A DNA stretch of 64,000 bases from a bacterium (lineage in GTDB: Bacteria; Vulcanimicrobiota; Vulcanimicrobiia; Vulcanimicrobiales; Vulcanimicrobiaceae): NCBI GenBank assembly GCA_021794175.1, contig JAJYRI010000005.1, forward strand, positions 1-64,000, in the 5' to 3' direction. Under the pieces are notes generated by a model, which saw nothing but the letters and a program-made list of their open reading frames with translations, was not told the DNA's origin and ran no database searches. This document shows positions 41,338 through 50,708 of the stretch, in pieces (positions within the stretch are counted from its first letter, which is position 1; every line of letters starts with the position of its first letter). A program made the position numbers and the translations under genes.

Positions 41338-42353
41338 GCTGCGTTGCCGATGCGTTCGAAGGGAAGGTTCGGATCGGCGGCGACCGAGAGCGGATCGACG
41401 CGGACCGCTTCGCCCTGCGCGTCGGCGGCGGCGGCGATCATCGCGGCATTGTCGGTACAATACGCTCGCGCGGGAATGAAGATCTCGACGCCGCGCTGCT
41501 CCGCCCACGCGCGCAAGCGTTGCTGCAACAGCGAATTTGCAGCAACCCCGCCGGAGAGGGCGACGGCGCGAAACGAGCCGCGCGAAAAGGCAGCGTCGAC
41601 GCGAGCCGTCAGCACGTCCACGACCGCCGCCTGAAAGCTCGCCGCGACATCCTCGCGGCGAACGCTTGCATTCTCTGGGCGTTCGAGGAAATAGCGAACC
41701 GAGGTCTTTAAACCCGAGAACGAAAAGTCGAGGGCATCGCCTTCGGGACGGTAGCGCGGGAAAGCGACGGCTCGTGCATCGCCGTCGCGTGCGAGCGCGT
41801 CGAGCGCAGGGCCTCCGGGAAAACCGAGCCCAAGCAGACGAGCAGTCTTATCGAACGCCTCCCCTGCAGCATCGTCGCGTGTTTTTCCGAGCACGCGTAA
41901 CTGCATCGGCGCGTCGACCGCAACGAGTTGCGTGTGCCCCCCGGAGACCAAGAGCGCAAGAAACGGATAGGGCGGCGCTTCGGTGCGTGCGAGGAAGGGT
42001 GCAAAGAGATGTCCGTGGAGATGGTTGACGGCGTAGAGCGGACGACGCGCAGCGAATGCAAGCGCCTTTGCGGTTGCGACCCCGACCAGGAGACTGCCGA
42101 TCAACCCCGGTCCGTAGGTCACCGCTATTCCATCGCAATCCGCGAGCGTCATTTGCGCGCGCTCGAGGGTGTGTTCGATCGCCGCCGAGAGGAGCGCGAG
42201 GTGCGCGCGACTTGCAATTTCGGGAACGATACCGCCGTACGCGCGATGGAATTCATCTTGGTTCGTCGAGACGTTCGCGAGTACGTCGCGCCCGTTGCGA
42301 ACGATCGCAACGGCTGTGTCGTCGCAGGAGGTCTCGATTCCCAGTAGCAGCAT
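41334..42353 (-). CDS. tsaD: tRNA N6-adenosine threonylcarbamoyltransferase
   Basis: TsaD installs t6A at position 37 of ANN-decoding tRNAs. The 339-residue protein has the start LLGIETSCDDTAVAIV, the iron-binding HLHGH (about residues 110-114), LLVSGGHTQLV, FSFSGLKTSVRYF and SGGVAANSLLQQRL, all diagnostic of TsaD. It is essential in most bacteria. It overlaps thrC by 4 bases and lies 72 bases after argB, so it may be read from the argB promoter. Confidence 0.96.
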   Translation of the reverse strand: MLLLGIETSCDDTAVAIVRNGRDVLANVSTNQDEFHRAYGGIVPEIASRAHLALLSAAIEHTLERAQMTLADCDGIAVTYGPGLIGSLLVGVATAKALAFAARRPLYAVNHLHGHLFAPFLARTEAPPYPFLALLVSGGHTQLVAVDAPMQLRVLGKTRDDAAGEAFDKTARLLGLGFPGGPALDALARDGDARAVAFPRYRPEGDALDFSFSGLKTSVRYFLERPENASVRREDVAASFQAAVVDVLTARVDAAFSRGSFRAVALSGGVAANSLLQQRLRAWAEQRGVEIFIPARAYCTDNAAMIAAAADAQGEAVRVDPLSVAADPNLPFERIGNAA

Positions 42354-42425
42354 CGTCGTCAGGGGTTTCTCCGAGGTAGGCGCATTCCCGTCTGCCGGCG
42401 GCCATTTCTCCGCATACGTCGTCGT

Positions 42426-43259
42426 TCATCGGTCGCCGAGCGTCGGTTCCGTCGAAGCGACGATCGTCGCATCGTTGCAATCGCGCGCGGCACGGAGCGC
42501 ACCCGGACGAGCGAGGCAGATGTAGGCGGCCTCGGCACCGCCCTCGCAAGCGTCGATCGCCGCGCGAATTTTCGGGCGCATCCCGTCGCGGCATTCCTCG
42601 CTGTCGAGGAACGCGCGTGCGGCCGATACGGTGAAGCGATCGATGCCGCTGCGCGGATCGCTTGCAATCGCGCGGACGCGCTCGATATCGGTGACGAAGA
42701 AGAGCGCACCGGAAGGGAAAGCCGCTGCGACCGCGGCGGCAGCTTCGTCGGCGTTGATATTGAGCGCACGCGTGTCGGCCATATCGAGTGCAAGTGGCGC
42801 GAGCACCGGGATCGCCGGCATTTCCAACAGTGCTGCGAGCAGCCGCGGATCGCAGAGAACCTGCTCGCCGACGGAACCGAGTCGCCCGTCAAAGCGGCTG
42901 CTGCGTCGCGCGCGGAGCGTTCCTCCGTCCTGTCCGGAGATACCGACCGCCCTCGCACCTCGCTCTTGAAGTGCGCGGACGATGCGTTTATTGATCGTCG
43001 CGCAGAGCACCATCTCTATGACGGCCAGGCTACGTTCGTCGGTCGCACGGAGACCATCGAAACGCTCTCCTTCGATCCCTCGCTCGCGAAGCGCCGCATC
43101 GATCTCGGGGCCACCCCCGTGGACGAGGATGATGCGCTCTCCGGCGGCATGCAACGCGGCGACTTCGTCGAGGAGCGGATCCTCGGGGGCGGCTCCGGGG
43201 CGGGCGCTGCCGCCATATTTTACAATCCAGGGCTTTGGGGGTATTGCATAAATATGCAT
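42426..43259 (-). CDS. argB: acetylglutamate kinase
   Basis: ArgB phosphorylates N-acetylglutamate in arginine synthesis. The 277-residue product has WIVKYGGSA near the start, RIILVHGGGPEIDAALRERG (about residues 41-60) and NINADEAAAAVAAAFPSGAL (about residues 159-178), typical of the family. The ATG at 43259 is the one closest to the conserved region; three more in-frame ATGs lie within 33 bases upstream. The start codon lies just beside the right-hand end of an ARG-box core. No ribosome site is visible. It is transcribed divergently from the large arg operon. Confidence 0.92.
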   Translation of the reverse strand: MHIYAIPPKPWIVKYGGSARPGAAPEDPLLDEVAALHAAGERIILVHGGGPEIDAALRERGIEGERFDGLRATDERSLAVIEMVLCATINKRIVRALQERGARAVGISGQDGGTLRARRSSRFDGRLGSVGEQVLCDPRLLAALLEMPAIPVLAPLALDMADTRALNINADEAAAAVAAAFPSGALFFVTDIERVRAIASDPRSGIDRFTVSAARAFLDSEECRDGMRPKIRAAIDACEGGAEAAYICLARPGALRAARDCNDATIVASTEPTLGDR

Positions 43260-43279
43260 ATCGTGCATAATAATACACA
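43243..43279. promoter_or_regulatory. two ARG boxes (ArgR operator) between argB and argF
   Basis: Two matches to the ArgR half-site pattern TGNATWWWWATNCA lie side by side: TGCATAAATATGCA at 43245-43258 and TGCATAATAATACA at 43264-43277, centres 19 bases apart. They occupy all of the tiny gap between the divergent argB and argF starts. Within them TTGCAT (43244) and CATAAT (43266) could be the argF -35 and -10 with a 16-base spacer. argR itself is the second gene of the operon, so autoregulation is likely. Confidence 0.8.
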
Positions 43280-43281
43280 TA

Positions 43282-44259
43282 ATGACCGCCACGCCGCTAG
43301 CCCCCCACGAAAATTTGCAGGGGCGTCACTTCCTCGACCTCGGCGAGTTCCAACAGGCCGAGCTGCGCGCCCTCGTGCGTTTGGCGCGAGAGTTGAAAAG
43401 CGAGGGCGCGGCCTCGGCGAGCGCGCTCCTGCGAGGGCGGACGTTGGCGTTGCTCTTCGAGAAGCCGAGCCTGCGGACGCGCGTATCGTTCGAGGTGGCG
43501 GTCTCTTCGCTCGGCGGGCAAGCACTCTTTGCGACCGGCAGCGAGATGCTCGTCGGTACGCGCGAGACACCCGAGGACGCGGCACGCGTGCTCTCGCGGT
43601 ACGTCGATGCGGTCGTCGTGCGCACGCACGAGCACGAGCCGCTGGAACGCTTTGCAGCAGCGGCCGGCGTTCCCGTCATTAACGGGCTCTCCGCACTCTA
43701 TCATCCTTGCCAAGCGTTCGCCGACGTGCTGACGATGGAGGAGCGGTTCGGATCGCTCGAAGGGTTGCGGGTCGTCTATCTCGGCGATGCTCGCAATAAC
43801 GTCGCTACCTCGTTGGCGCAGGCCGTCGTCATGCTTGGCGGGTCGATGCGTTTCGCTTCGCCGTTAAGCCATCGCCCGAGCGAAGCGACGCTGGAACGGC
43901 TCGCAAAGCTCGGCGCGAGTAGCGGCGGTCGCGTGCGCGCCTTTACCGACCCGGTGCGTGCTCTGCGCGGCGCCGATGTGGTGTATACCGACGTGTGGAC
44001 CTCGATGGGCGAGGAACACCTGCACGAACGTAACGCCGCAATGTTGTTGCCGTACGCCGTCACGGAGCGCTCTTTTACCTATACCGCTCCGCACGCGGTC
44101 TTCATGCACTGTTTGCCGGCACATCGCGGGCAAGAAGTCGCAGCTGCCGTGATCGACGGCACGCGCAGCCTCGTTTTCGACCAGGCCGAAAATCGACTCC
44201 ACGCGCAGCGGGCACTACTCGTCGCGCTCATCACCGACGGAAAGGGAACCTCACTATGA
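43282..44259 (+). CDS. argF: ornithine carbamoyltransferase
   Basis: ArgF makes citrulline from ornithine and carbamoyl phosphate. The 325-residue protein has the carbamoyl-phosphate site FEKPSLRTRVSFEVAV (about residues 58-73), HPCQAFADVLTMEE (about residues 139-152), the ornithine-binding DVWTSMGEE and the catalytic MHCLPAHRGQEV (about residues 275-286). It is the first gene of the arg operon. No ribosome site precedes the ATG, and the promoter start may lie within a few bases of it. It overlaps argR by 4 bases. Confidence 0.93.
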   Translation: MTATPLAPHENLQGRHFLDLGEFQQAELRALVRLARELKSEGAASASALLRGRTLALLFEKPSLRTRVSFEVAVSSLGGQALFATGSEMLVGTRETPEDAARVLSRYVDAVVVRTHEHEPLERFAAAAGVPVINGLSALYHPCQAFADVLTMEERFGSLEGLRVVYLGDARNNVATSLAQAVVMLGGSMRFASPLSHRPSEATLERLAKLGASSGGRVRAFTDPVRALRGADVVYTDVWTSMGEEHLHERNAAMLLPYAVTERSFTYTAPHAVFMHCLPAHRGQEVAAAVIDGTRSLVFDQAENRLHAQRALLVALITDGKGTSL

Positions 44260-44729
44260 AGGAGCGTCGTCAACGCGCGATTCTCACGCTGGTTGCAACG
44301 CGACCGATACACTCGCAAGAGGAGCTCGTCGCACTCCTGGCAGAGCAGGGCTTCGATGCCGTCCAAGCAACGGTCTCGCGCGATATTAAAGAGCTCGGGC
44401 TCGTGAAGGTGCCGGTGAAGAGCGAACGCGGAGATGAGGCGCTCTTTAAATACGTGCTGCCGAATGCGACCGTCCAGTACGCCAGTCGCCTCCATCGCGT
44501 GGTTGCCGAACTCGTGCTCTCCGTTGAGGGGAGCGCAAATCTCATCGTGCTCAAGACGCCGCCGGGGAGCGGCATGATGGTTGCGTCGGCGATCGACGAT
44601 GCCGGCTGGCCCGAAATTATGGGTACGATCGGCGGGGACGATACGATTCTCGTGATCGTGCGCGACGCGAAAAAGATGCCGATGGTCGTGCAGCGCTTTC
44701 GCGATCTCGGCGTGGGAGGAGACGCGTGA
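44256..44729 (+). CDS. argR: arginine repressor
   Basis: ArgR is the arginine-sensing repressor of arginine genes. The 157-residue product has a winged-helix N-terminus (QEELVALLAEQGFDAVQATV then SRDIKELGLVKV, about residues 23-54) that binds ARG boxes. The C-terminal trimerisation and arginine-binding domain contains TPPGSGMMVASAIDDAGWPE (about residues 103-122) and GTIGGDDTILVIVRD, with the typical GDD. It sits inside the operon it should control, overlapping argF and argG by 4 bases each. The double ARG box at 43243-43279 is its likely site. Confidence 0.95.
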   Translation: MKERRQRAILTLVATRPIHSQEELVALLAEQGFDAVQATVSRDIKELGLVKVPVKSERGDEALFKYVLPNATVQYASRLHRVVAELVLSVEGSANLIVLKTPPGSGMMVASAIDDAGWPEIMGTIGGDDTILVIVRDAKKMPMVVQRFRDLGVGGDA

Positions 44730-45940
44730 GTACGATCGTTCTCGCCTACTCGGGCGGGCTGGACACCTCGGTGTTGCTCAAGCGCCTGCTGCTCGAAGGC
44801 CACGATGTGATCGCGCTGACCGCCGATCTCGGCGAGAGCGACGGCGCGACCGGCGCAGCCGCCGTTGACGCTATAGCCGCGATCTCCGCGAAAGCGCGTG
44901 CACTCGGTGCCCGCGAGGCCGTTGCACTCGACGTTCGGCAGCGCTTTTACGACGAGTACGTGATGCCGGCGTTCGCGGCGAACGTTCGCTATGAGGGTTG
45001 CTATCCGTTGAGCGCCGCACTCTCTCGCCCGCTCATCGCGGCGCTGTTGGTCGAGACCGCGCGCACCTTTGGCGCCGACACCGTCGCGCATGGATGTACG
45101 GGCAAGGGGAACGATCAGGTCCGCATCGAGTTCGGCGTTCGTTCCCTCGATTCGCAACTTCGCGTGCGCGCGCCGTTGCGGGAGCGTCCGCTCTCCCGTC
45201 CCGATGCGATCGCCTTTGCCGCCGAGCATCATATTCCCATCGCTCAGAGTGCGGCCAAGCCGTATTCGATCGATGCGAATCTTTGGGGGCGCTCGATCGA
45301 AGCCGGAGTGCTCGAAAACCCTTGGACGGCACCGCCCGAGGATGCTTTCGGCTGGACCGCCTCACCGCAAGATCGCCCCGCCACGGCGCAGGAGATCGTC
45401 GTCGATTTTCATGCCGGAATTCCGAGCGTCGCCGGGGTCTCGGGGCCCGCGCTCCTGGCGCAACTCAACATCCTCGGCGGTGCGCACGGCATCGGACGGA
45501 TCGATCTCATCGAAGATCGCGTGATCGGGCTGAAATCGCGCGAGCTCTACGAAGCGCCGGCGGCGACGATTTTGCTGGCGGCGCGCGAAGCGCTCGAACG
45601 TCTGGTGCTCACGCGCGACGAGCTCCGGTTCAAAGCCGGCGTGGACCGCAAATATGCAGAGCTGGTATACGACGGGTTTTGGTATTCGCCGTTGCGCAGC
45701 GCATTCGATGCATTTAACGCGGTATCGAATAGCCGGTTATCGGGCGAAGTCCGCCTGCGCCTCCTGCAAGGTTGCGCAACGGTTGTCGGCGTGCGTTCGC
45801 CTTTCGCACTCTACGACGAGGGCTTGGCAACCTACGGCGCCGGCGACAGCTTCGACCATCGAGCTGCCGACGGGTTCATTCACCTCACGGGACTTCCACT
45901 CGATCGTTTGGCGCATGTTGCTGCGGTTGCCGTCTCGTGA
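44726..45940 (+). CDS. argG: argininosuccinate synthase
   Basis: ArgG condenses citrulline and aspartate using ATP. The 404-residue protein begins IVLAYSGGLDTSVLLKRLLL, the N-type ATP pyrophosphatase loop. It contains YEGCYPLSAALSRPLIA, VAHGCTGKGNDQVRIEFG (about residues 115-132) and AKPYSIDANLWGRSIEAGVL, all typical of the enzyme. GTG at 44726 overlaps the argR stop (GTGA). Its own stop overlaps the argH start. It is part of a complete arginine operon. Confidence 0.95.
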   Translation: MSTIVLAYSGGLDTSVLLKRLLLEGHDVIALTADLGESDGATGAAAVDAIAAISAKARALGAREAVALDVRQRFYDEYVMPAFAANVRYEGCYPLSAALSRPLIAALLVETARTFGADTVAHGCTGKGNDQVRIEFGVRSLDSQLRVRAPLRERPLSRPDAIAFAAEHHIPIAQSAAKPYSIDANLWGRSIEAGVLENPWTAPPEDAFGWTASPQDRPATAQEIVVDFHAGIPSVAGVSGPALLAQLNILGGAHGIGRIDLIEDRVIGLKSRELYEAPAATILLAAREALERLVLTRDELRFKAGVDRKYAELVYDGFWYSPLRSAFDAFNAVSNSRLSGEVRLRLLQGCATVVGVRSPFALYDEGLATYGAGDSFDHRAADGFIHLTGLPLDRLAHVAAVAVS

Positions 45941-47349
45941 GCGTCGGTTCGTTACAATGGGGCGGACGGTTTCGCCGCGCCCCCGATCCCGCGTTGCTCG
46001 CGTTCGGCTCCTCGCTGGAAGACGACCTCTTGCTCGCACCCTTCGATCTGGAAACCTCGCGCGCGCACGTTCGTGCGTTAGCGGGCGGCGGCGCGATCGC
46101 GCCGGAGATCGCCGCCGCACTCGAGAGCGCACTCGATCGGGTCGCTGCCGAAATCGAGGCCGAGAGTTTCGCTGCGTGGGCGAGCGAGAAGGGCTTCGAA
46201 GATATTCACGGAGCGATCGACGCGCGCGTTCGCGAGATCGATGCGGTGGCGGGCAGCTGGTTGCACGCAGGTCGAAGCCGTAACGATCAAGTCGCGACGA
46301 CGCTCGCGCTCTATGCGGCGGCGCGTGCGCGGGACGGGCTCGCACGCGTGACGGCAATCGCCGCGGCGCTCGCCGCACGCGCACGCAATGCGCTCGCGCC
46401 GGAGAGCGTGCTGGCGGGGACCACGCACGGCCAGCCGGCGCAGCCGATATTGCTCGCCTTCTGGCTGCAAGCCGCCGCCGAGCCGTTCGTGCGTTGCGCG
46501 CAACGCTTTGCAGCGGTCGCCCGGGAAGCAATGGCGATGATGCCGTTAGGTTCCGGGGCGCTCGCGGGGAGCTGCTTGCCGCTCGATCGTGCGGCGGCGG
46601 CGCGCTATCTCGGCTTTGCGACGCCCTCTCGCAACGCGCTCGATTCCGTCGGGACGCGCGATGCGTTATTTGCTTGTGCCGATGCGTGGGCGAGAGCCTG
46701 CGTTCCGGCAGCGCGCATCGCTGCCGAAGTCGTTTCGTGGGCCTCGCCGCTGGTCGGATACGTGCGTATCGGCGATGCATCGGCGAGTGGTTCGAGTTTG
46801 ATGCCGCAGAAGCGGAATCCGGATATCTTCGAACTCGTGCGCGCCGGCACGCAGCGCGTGTTAAGCGACGCCGGAACGGCATGGAGCATGAGTGCGGCCG
46901 TCGGGCTCTCGTACCATCGCGACTTGCAGGAGTGTAAGCAGAGTGCGGTCGACGCGATCGAACGTGCCGATGCCCTACTCTCTGCGTTCGAGCGAGCATT
47001 CGCCGATCTCGAATTCGACCTCGCAACGATGGAGCGCCAGGCGACGCACGGGTATACGCTTGCGACCGACCACGCCGATGCGCTCATCCTGCACGGCCTC
47101 GATGCACGGCGCGCCCATCGTTTGGTCGGGGAGCGCGTTGCGCTCGCCGAAGAACAGGGGCGCTCGTTCGACGCGAGCGATCTGCTCGCGCTCGGCGAAG
47201 CGGTCGGTGGCACGGCGCTCGCAGCTCCGCTCGATGCGCGCAGCAGCGTTCGTGCGAAGGCAACCGAAGGCTCCAGCTCTCCCGAAGCCGTTCGACGCTC
47301 ACTCGACGCTCTCGAGCGCGAGCTTGCCGCCATTGCGAGCGAACGATGA
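45937..47349 (+). CDS. argH: argininosuccinate lyase
   Basis: ArgH splits argininosuccinate into arginine and fumarate. The 470-residue protein has the short N-terminal LQWGGRFRRAPDPALLAF, the HAGRSRNDQVATTLALY segment (about residues 107-123), TTHGQPAQPILLAFWL, and the superfamily signature GSSLMPQKRNPDIFELVRA (about residues 286-304). The GTG at 45937 overlaps the argG stop and gives exactly the expected N-terminus, so an earlier in-frame ATG is rejected. It overlaps argC by 4 bases. Confidence 0.94.
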   Translation: MSVGSLQWGGRFRRAPDPALLAFGSSLEDDLLLAPFDLETSRAHVRALAGGGAIAPEIAAALESALDRVAAEIEAESFAAWASEKGFEDIHGAIDARVREIDAVAGSWLHAGRSRNDQVATTLALYAAARARDGLARVTAIAAALAARARNALAPESVLAGTTHGQPAQPILLAFWLQAAAEPFVRCAQRFAAVAREAMAMMPLGSGALAGSCLPLDRAAAARYLGFATPSRNALDSVGTRDALFACADAWARACVPAARIAAEVVSWASPLVGYVRIGDASASGSSLMPQKRNPDIFELVRAGTQRVLSDAGTAWSMSAAVGLSYHRDLQECKQSAVDAIERADALLSAFERAFADLEFDLATMERQATHGYTLATDHADALILHGLDARRAHRLVGERVALAEEQGRSFDASDLLALGEAVGGTALAAPLDARSSVRAKATEGSSSPEAVRRSLDALERELAAIASER

Positions 47350-48314
47350 CATCGGTTCACGTTTGGGGCGCCGCCGGCTATGCCGCCGCGCAAGCGATTG
47401 AATGGATCGAACGGCACCCGCGTCTGCGCGTCGGAATCCTCGAGAGCAAGAGCCATGCCGGGACGATGCTCGCGGAGAGCTTTCCCGCATTCCGCCGGAG
47501 TAACTTGCATTTCTCCGAGAGCGGAAGCATCATCGCGGCGCTCTCATCGGGCGATATCGTGATTTCCGCGGGCGCGCACGGTTTTGGGCGCGAGGCGGTG
47601 GAGAGTTTTCTGGCTCGCGGCGCGCGCGTCGTCGATCTCTCGGCGGATTTTCGGTTCGAGGAACGCGCGGCGTACGGTCTTGCAGAATGGAACCGCACGG
47701 CGATCGCCGAGGCGGAACTCGTCGCGAACCCGGGATGCTATCCGACGGCATCGTTGCTACCGCTGCTTCCCCTCATCGCGCTCGCGCCTCCGAACGCCCT
47801 CGTCATCGATGCGAAGAGCGGGATAACGGGGGCGGGGCGGACGCCGGCGGTCGCGTCGATGTTCGCCGAGGTCGATGGGGATATTCGCGCGTACGGTTTG
47901 AGCGGGCATCGGCATCAACCCGAGATCGAGCGCGTGCTCGCATCGCACGGTTGCACGACGCCGCTGACGTTTACGCCGCACGTGGTACCGCTTTCACGCG
48001 GCATGCTCGCGGACGTCTATCTGCTTTTCGATCGCGCACCCGAGCGGCAAAGGGTCGTTGCCGCGCTCCACGATGCGTATGCCGGATCGCCGTTCGTACG
48101 CATTCTTGAAGGCGGATCCGCCCCGAGCGTCGCGGCGGTCGTCGGCACGAACGATGCAGAAATCTCCGTCGATATCTGCGGTAACACGATCAGAGCGATC
48201 TGCGCGATCGATAATCTCGGTAAAGGCGCGGCCGGACAGGCGCTGCAAAATATCAACATCATGCTGGGGTATCCCGAAGAGGAGGGCTTTCGTGATCGCA
48301 CCGTCGCAGCCTGA
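47346..48314 (+). CDS. argC: N-acetyl-gamma-glutamyl-phosphate reductase
   Basis: ArgC reduces acetylglutamyl phosphate with NADPH. The 322-residue protein shows the start VHVWGAAGYAAAQAIEWIER, the catalytic Cys in VANPGCYPTASLLPLLPLIA (about residues 125-144), KSGITGAGRTP and HRHQPEIERVL with the catalytic His. The first Gly-rich loop reads GAAGYAA instead of the common GASGYxG. It overlaps argH by 4 bases and argJ by 23 bases. Confidence 0.92.
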   Translation: MTSVHVWGAAGYAAAQAIEWIERHPRLRVGILESKSHAGTMLAESFPAFRRSNLHFSESGSIIAALSSGDIVISAGAHGFGREAVESFLARGARVVDLSADFRFEERAAYGLAEWNRTAIAEAELVANPGCYPTASLLPLLPLIALAPPNALVIDAKSGITGAGRTPAVASMFAEVDGDIRAYGLSGHRHQPEIERVLASHGCTTPLTFTPHVVPLSRGMLADVYLLFDRAPERQRVVAALHDAYAGSPFVRILEGGSAPSVAAVVGTNDAEISVDICGNTIRAICAIDNLGKGAAGQALQNINIMLGYPEEEGFRDRTVAA

Positions 48315-49512
48315 GCTGCAAGAACGTATCGTCGCCCTGCGCGGAGGGATCGGAAGCGTCTCGGGCGTGCGCTTGAGCGGGGTTCACGCCGGAATTAAGC
48401 GGCGCAAGCGCGACCTGGCGTTGATTGCTTTCGAGCGCGAACAGGCCTGCGCCGCGGTGGTGACCACCAACGACGTTCAGGCTGCGCCGATCGTTATCAG
48501 CAACGAACATCTCGCGTCGGGTTTAGGCGTGCGGGCGCTGGTTTGCAATTCAGGCTGTGCGAACGCCTGCACGGGCGAACGTGGGGAGCGCGATGCGCGG
48601 GCAACTGCGGCGCAGGCCGCCGCCTTGCTGGAAGTCTCGCCGCAGCAAGTCGTCGTCGCCTCGACCGGTGTGATCGGGGTGCCGCTTCCGCTCGACCGCG
48701 TGCAGCGCGGCCTGGAACGCTGCGTCGAACAACTCGACGAAGGCTTGAAGGCGGCACACGATGCGGCCGAAGCGATCATGACGACCGATCGCGTTCCGAA
48801 GCTCTCGGCGTATGCGTTCTATCATGATTCGAAACGCTATACGATCGGCGGTATCGCCAAAGGCTCCGGAATGATCGCCCCCAATATGGCGACGATGCTT
48901 GCCTTTCTCGCAACCGACTTCCCGGTAGCGCAGGAGGATCTGCAAAGCTCGCTCGTAGCCGCGACCGCCGACACGTTCAATATGATCTCGGTGGACGGCG
49001 ACATGTCGACCAACGACGCCGTCTATCTTTTCGCTCCGCCCGGCTCGCTCGCGCCGCCGCCGCTCTTCGAACAAGTGTTGGGAAAAGTGACACTCGACCT
49101 CGCTCTGGCGATGGTCGATGACGCGGAAGGGGCGACGAAGCGATTAGAGGTGCGAATCGTCGGAGCGCGCGATTCCGTGCAGGCGCGGACGATCGCACGG
49201 GCGATCGTCAATTCGAGTTTGGTCAAAACCGCGCTCTACGGCGAGGATCCCAATTGGGGGAGAATCGTCGCTGCAGCGGGCGCCGCGCGCGTCGGGTTCG
49301 ATTCGCAGAAGTGGTCCCTGACGCTCGACGATCGCACGTGGGTCGAGCGCGGTGGCGTGGAAGCGCTCTCCGAGGCCGAGGCACATCGTCTTTTGGAAGA
49401 GCGCGAGATCGTCGTGACGCTCGATCTCGGGCTCGGCAATGCGACGGCGACGGCGTGGGGGTGCGACCTCTCGCGCGATTACGTACGCATCAACGCGAGT
49501 TACCGGACGTGA
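48292..49512 (+). CDS. argJ: bifunctional glutamate/ornithine acetyltransferase
   Basis: ArgJ moves the acetyl group from acetylornithine to glutamate, so it supplies both the first and the fifth step of a cyclic arginine pathway. This explains why no argA or argE is present. The 406-residue protein has VSGVRLSGVHAGIKRRKRDL near the start. Its self-cleavage site is PNMATMLAFLATD, with the nucleophile Thr at about residue 201, and it contains DEAE-like TTDRVPKLSAY before it. The GTG at 48292 follows GGAGGG and overlaps the argC end. The much longer open frame upstream lacks family similarity. Confidence 0.93.
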   Translation: MIAPSQPELQERIVALRGGIGSVSGVRLSGVHAGIKRRKRDLALIAFEREQACAAVVTTNDVQAAPIVISNEHLASGLGVRALVCNSGCANACTGERGERDARATAAQAAALLEVSPQQVVVASTGVIGVPLPLDRVQRGLERCVEQLDEGLKAAHDAAEAIMTTDRVPKLSAYAFYHDSKRYTIGGIAKGSGMIAPNMATMLAFLATDFPVAQEDLQSSLVAATADTFNMISVDGDMSTNDAVYLFAPPGSLAPPPLFEQVLGKVTLDLALAMVDDAEGATKRLEVRIVGARDSVQARTIARAIVNSSLVKTALYGEDPNWGRIVAAAGAARVGFDSQKWSLTLDDRTWVERGGVEALSEAEAHRLLEEREIVVTLDLGLGNATATAWGCDLSRDYVRINASYRT

Positions 49513-50702
49513 ACGAATCCGCGCTTTTAGCAAATTATTCGCGCGCGCCGGTTCGTTTCGTCGCGGGCGATGGGTGTTATCTCATCGACGAAAACGGTCG
49601 GCGCTATCTCGATGCCATTGCGGGCATTGCCGTCTGCGCGCTCGGACATGCCCACCCGGGGATCGCCGAGGCCGTGGCGCGGCAAGCACGACAATTAGTG
49701 CATGCAAGCAATCTCTACTATCACGAGCCTTCAGGCGAACTTGCGCGGGAACTCACCCGGCGCTCCGGCTTCGCACGCGCGTTTTTCTGTAACTCCGGCA
49801 CCGAAGCAAACGAAGCGGCGATCAAACTCGCCCGCAAAGCGGCATACCGGCGCGGCGAGCGCGAGCGCAATCGCATTCTCGCCTTCAGCGGCGGGTTTCA
49901 CGGACGGACGCTCGGTGCGCTTGCGGCGACGGCAAATCCGGAGTATAAGGTCGGATTTGCACCGCTCCCCGAGGGCTTCGGGTGGGCTCCATTTAACGAT
50001 CTCGCTGCGCTCGATGCCGCAATCGACGAACGCACCGCCGCCTGCATCATCGAACCGGTGCAGGGAGAGAGCGGCGTTCATCCGGCGCGCGAGGAGGTGC
50101 TGCACGAACTTCGTCGTCTCTGCAGCGAACGCGGCGCGCTCCTAATTTTCGATGAAGTGCAGTGCGGCATGGGACGTTTGGGCGACCTCTTCGCTTTTCA
50201 GAGCGTCGGCGTCCGCCCCGATCTGCTCACGATGGCAAAGGCGCTCGGTAACGGTTTACCGATCGGCGCCATGCTCGTCGACGGCTCGCTTGCCGATGCG
50301 TTGCAACCGGGCGATCACGGTTCGACCTTCGGCGGCTCTCCGGTAAGCGCCGCGGCCGCACTGGCGCACCTGTGTATTCGCGACGAACTCGATCTCGATA
50401 CGCACGTCCGCGAAGTCGGTGCCCATGCCATGACGAAGTTGGCAGCGCTGGCGCGCGCACTCCCCTCTTTCGTAGAGCCTCCACGTGGGCGAGGGCTCCT
50501 GCTGGGGCTGCCGCTGCGCGAGCCGGTACGCGCGGCGGCGGTCGCCGATGCGTTACGGGAGCAGGGAATCCTCGTTGGAACCGCCGGCGGAAATACGCTG
50601 CGCGTCGCGCCGCCGCTGATCGTCTCGACCGAAGAGATCGATCGCCTCGTCGATGCAATCGGCTCGGTGGTTGCGGGGATGGGCGCCCATGCTACGAAGT
50701 AG
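49509..50702 (+). CDS. argD: acetylornithine aminotransferase
   Basis: ArgD is a PLP aminotransferase that makes acetylornithine. The 397-residue protein shows YLDAIAGIAVCALGHAHP, FCNSGTEANEAAIKLARKAA (about residues 96-115), FHGRTLGALAATANPEYK, LLIFDEVQCGMGRLGDLFAF and the PLP lysine in LTMAKALGNGLPIGAML (about residues 241-257). The GTG at 49509 overlaps the argJ stop. It is the last arginine gene; a beta-propeller gene follows 6 bases later. Confidence 0.93.
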   Translation: MNESALLANYSRAPVRFVAGDGCYLIDENGRRYLDAIAGIAVCALGHAHPGIAEAVARQARQLVHASNLYYHEPSGELARELTRRSGFARAFFCNSGTEANEAAIKLARKAAYRRGERERNRILAFSGGFHGRTLGALAATANPEYKVGFAPLPEGFGWAPFNDLAALDAAIDERTAACIIEPVQGESGVHPAREEVLHELRRLCSERGALLIFDEVQCGMGRLGDLFAFQSVGVRPDLLTMAKALGNGLPIGAMLVDGSLADALQPGDHGSTFGGSPVSAAAALAHLCIRDELDLDTHVREVGAHAMTKLAALARALPSFVEPPRGRGLLLGLPLREPVRAAAVADALREQGILVGTAGGNTLRVAPPLIVSTEEIDRLVDAIGSVVAGMGAHATK

Positions 50703-50708
50703 CCGTTC

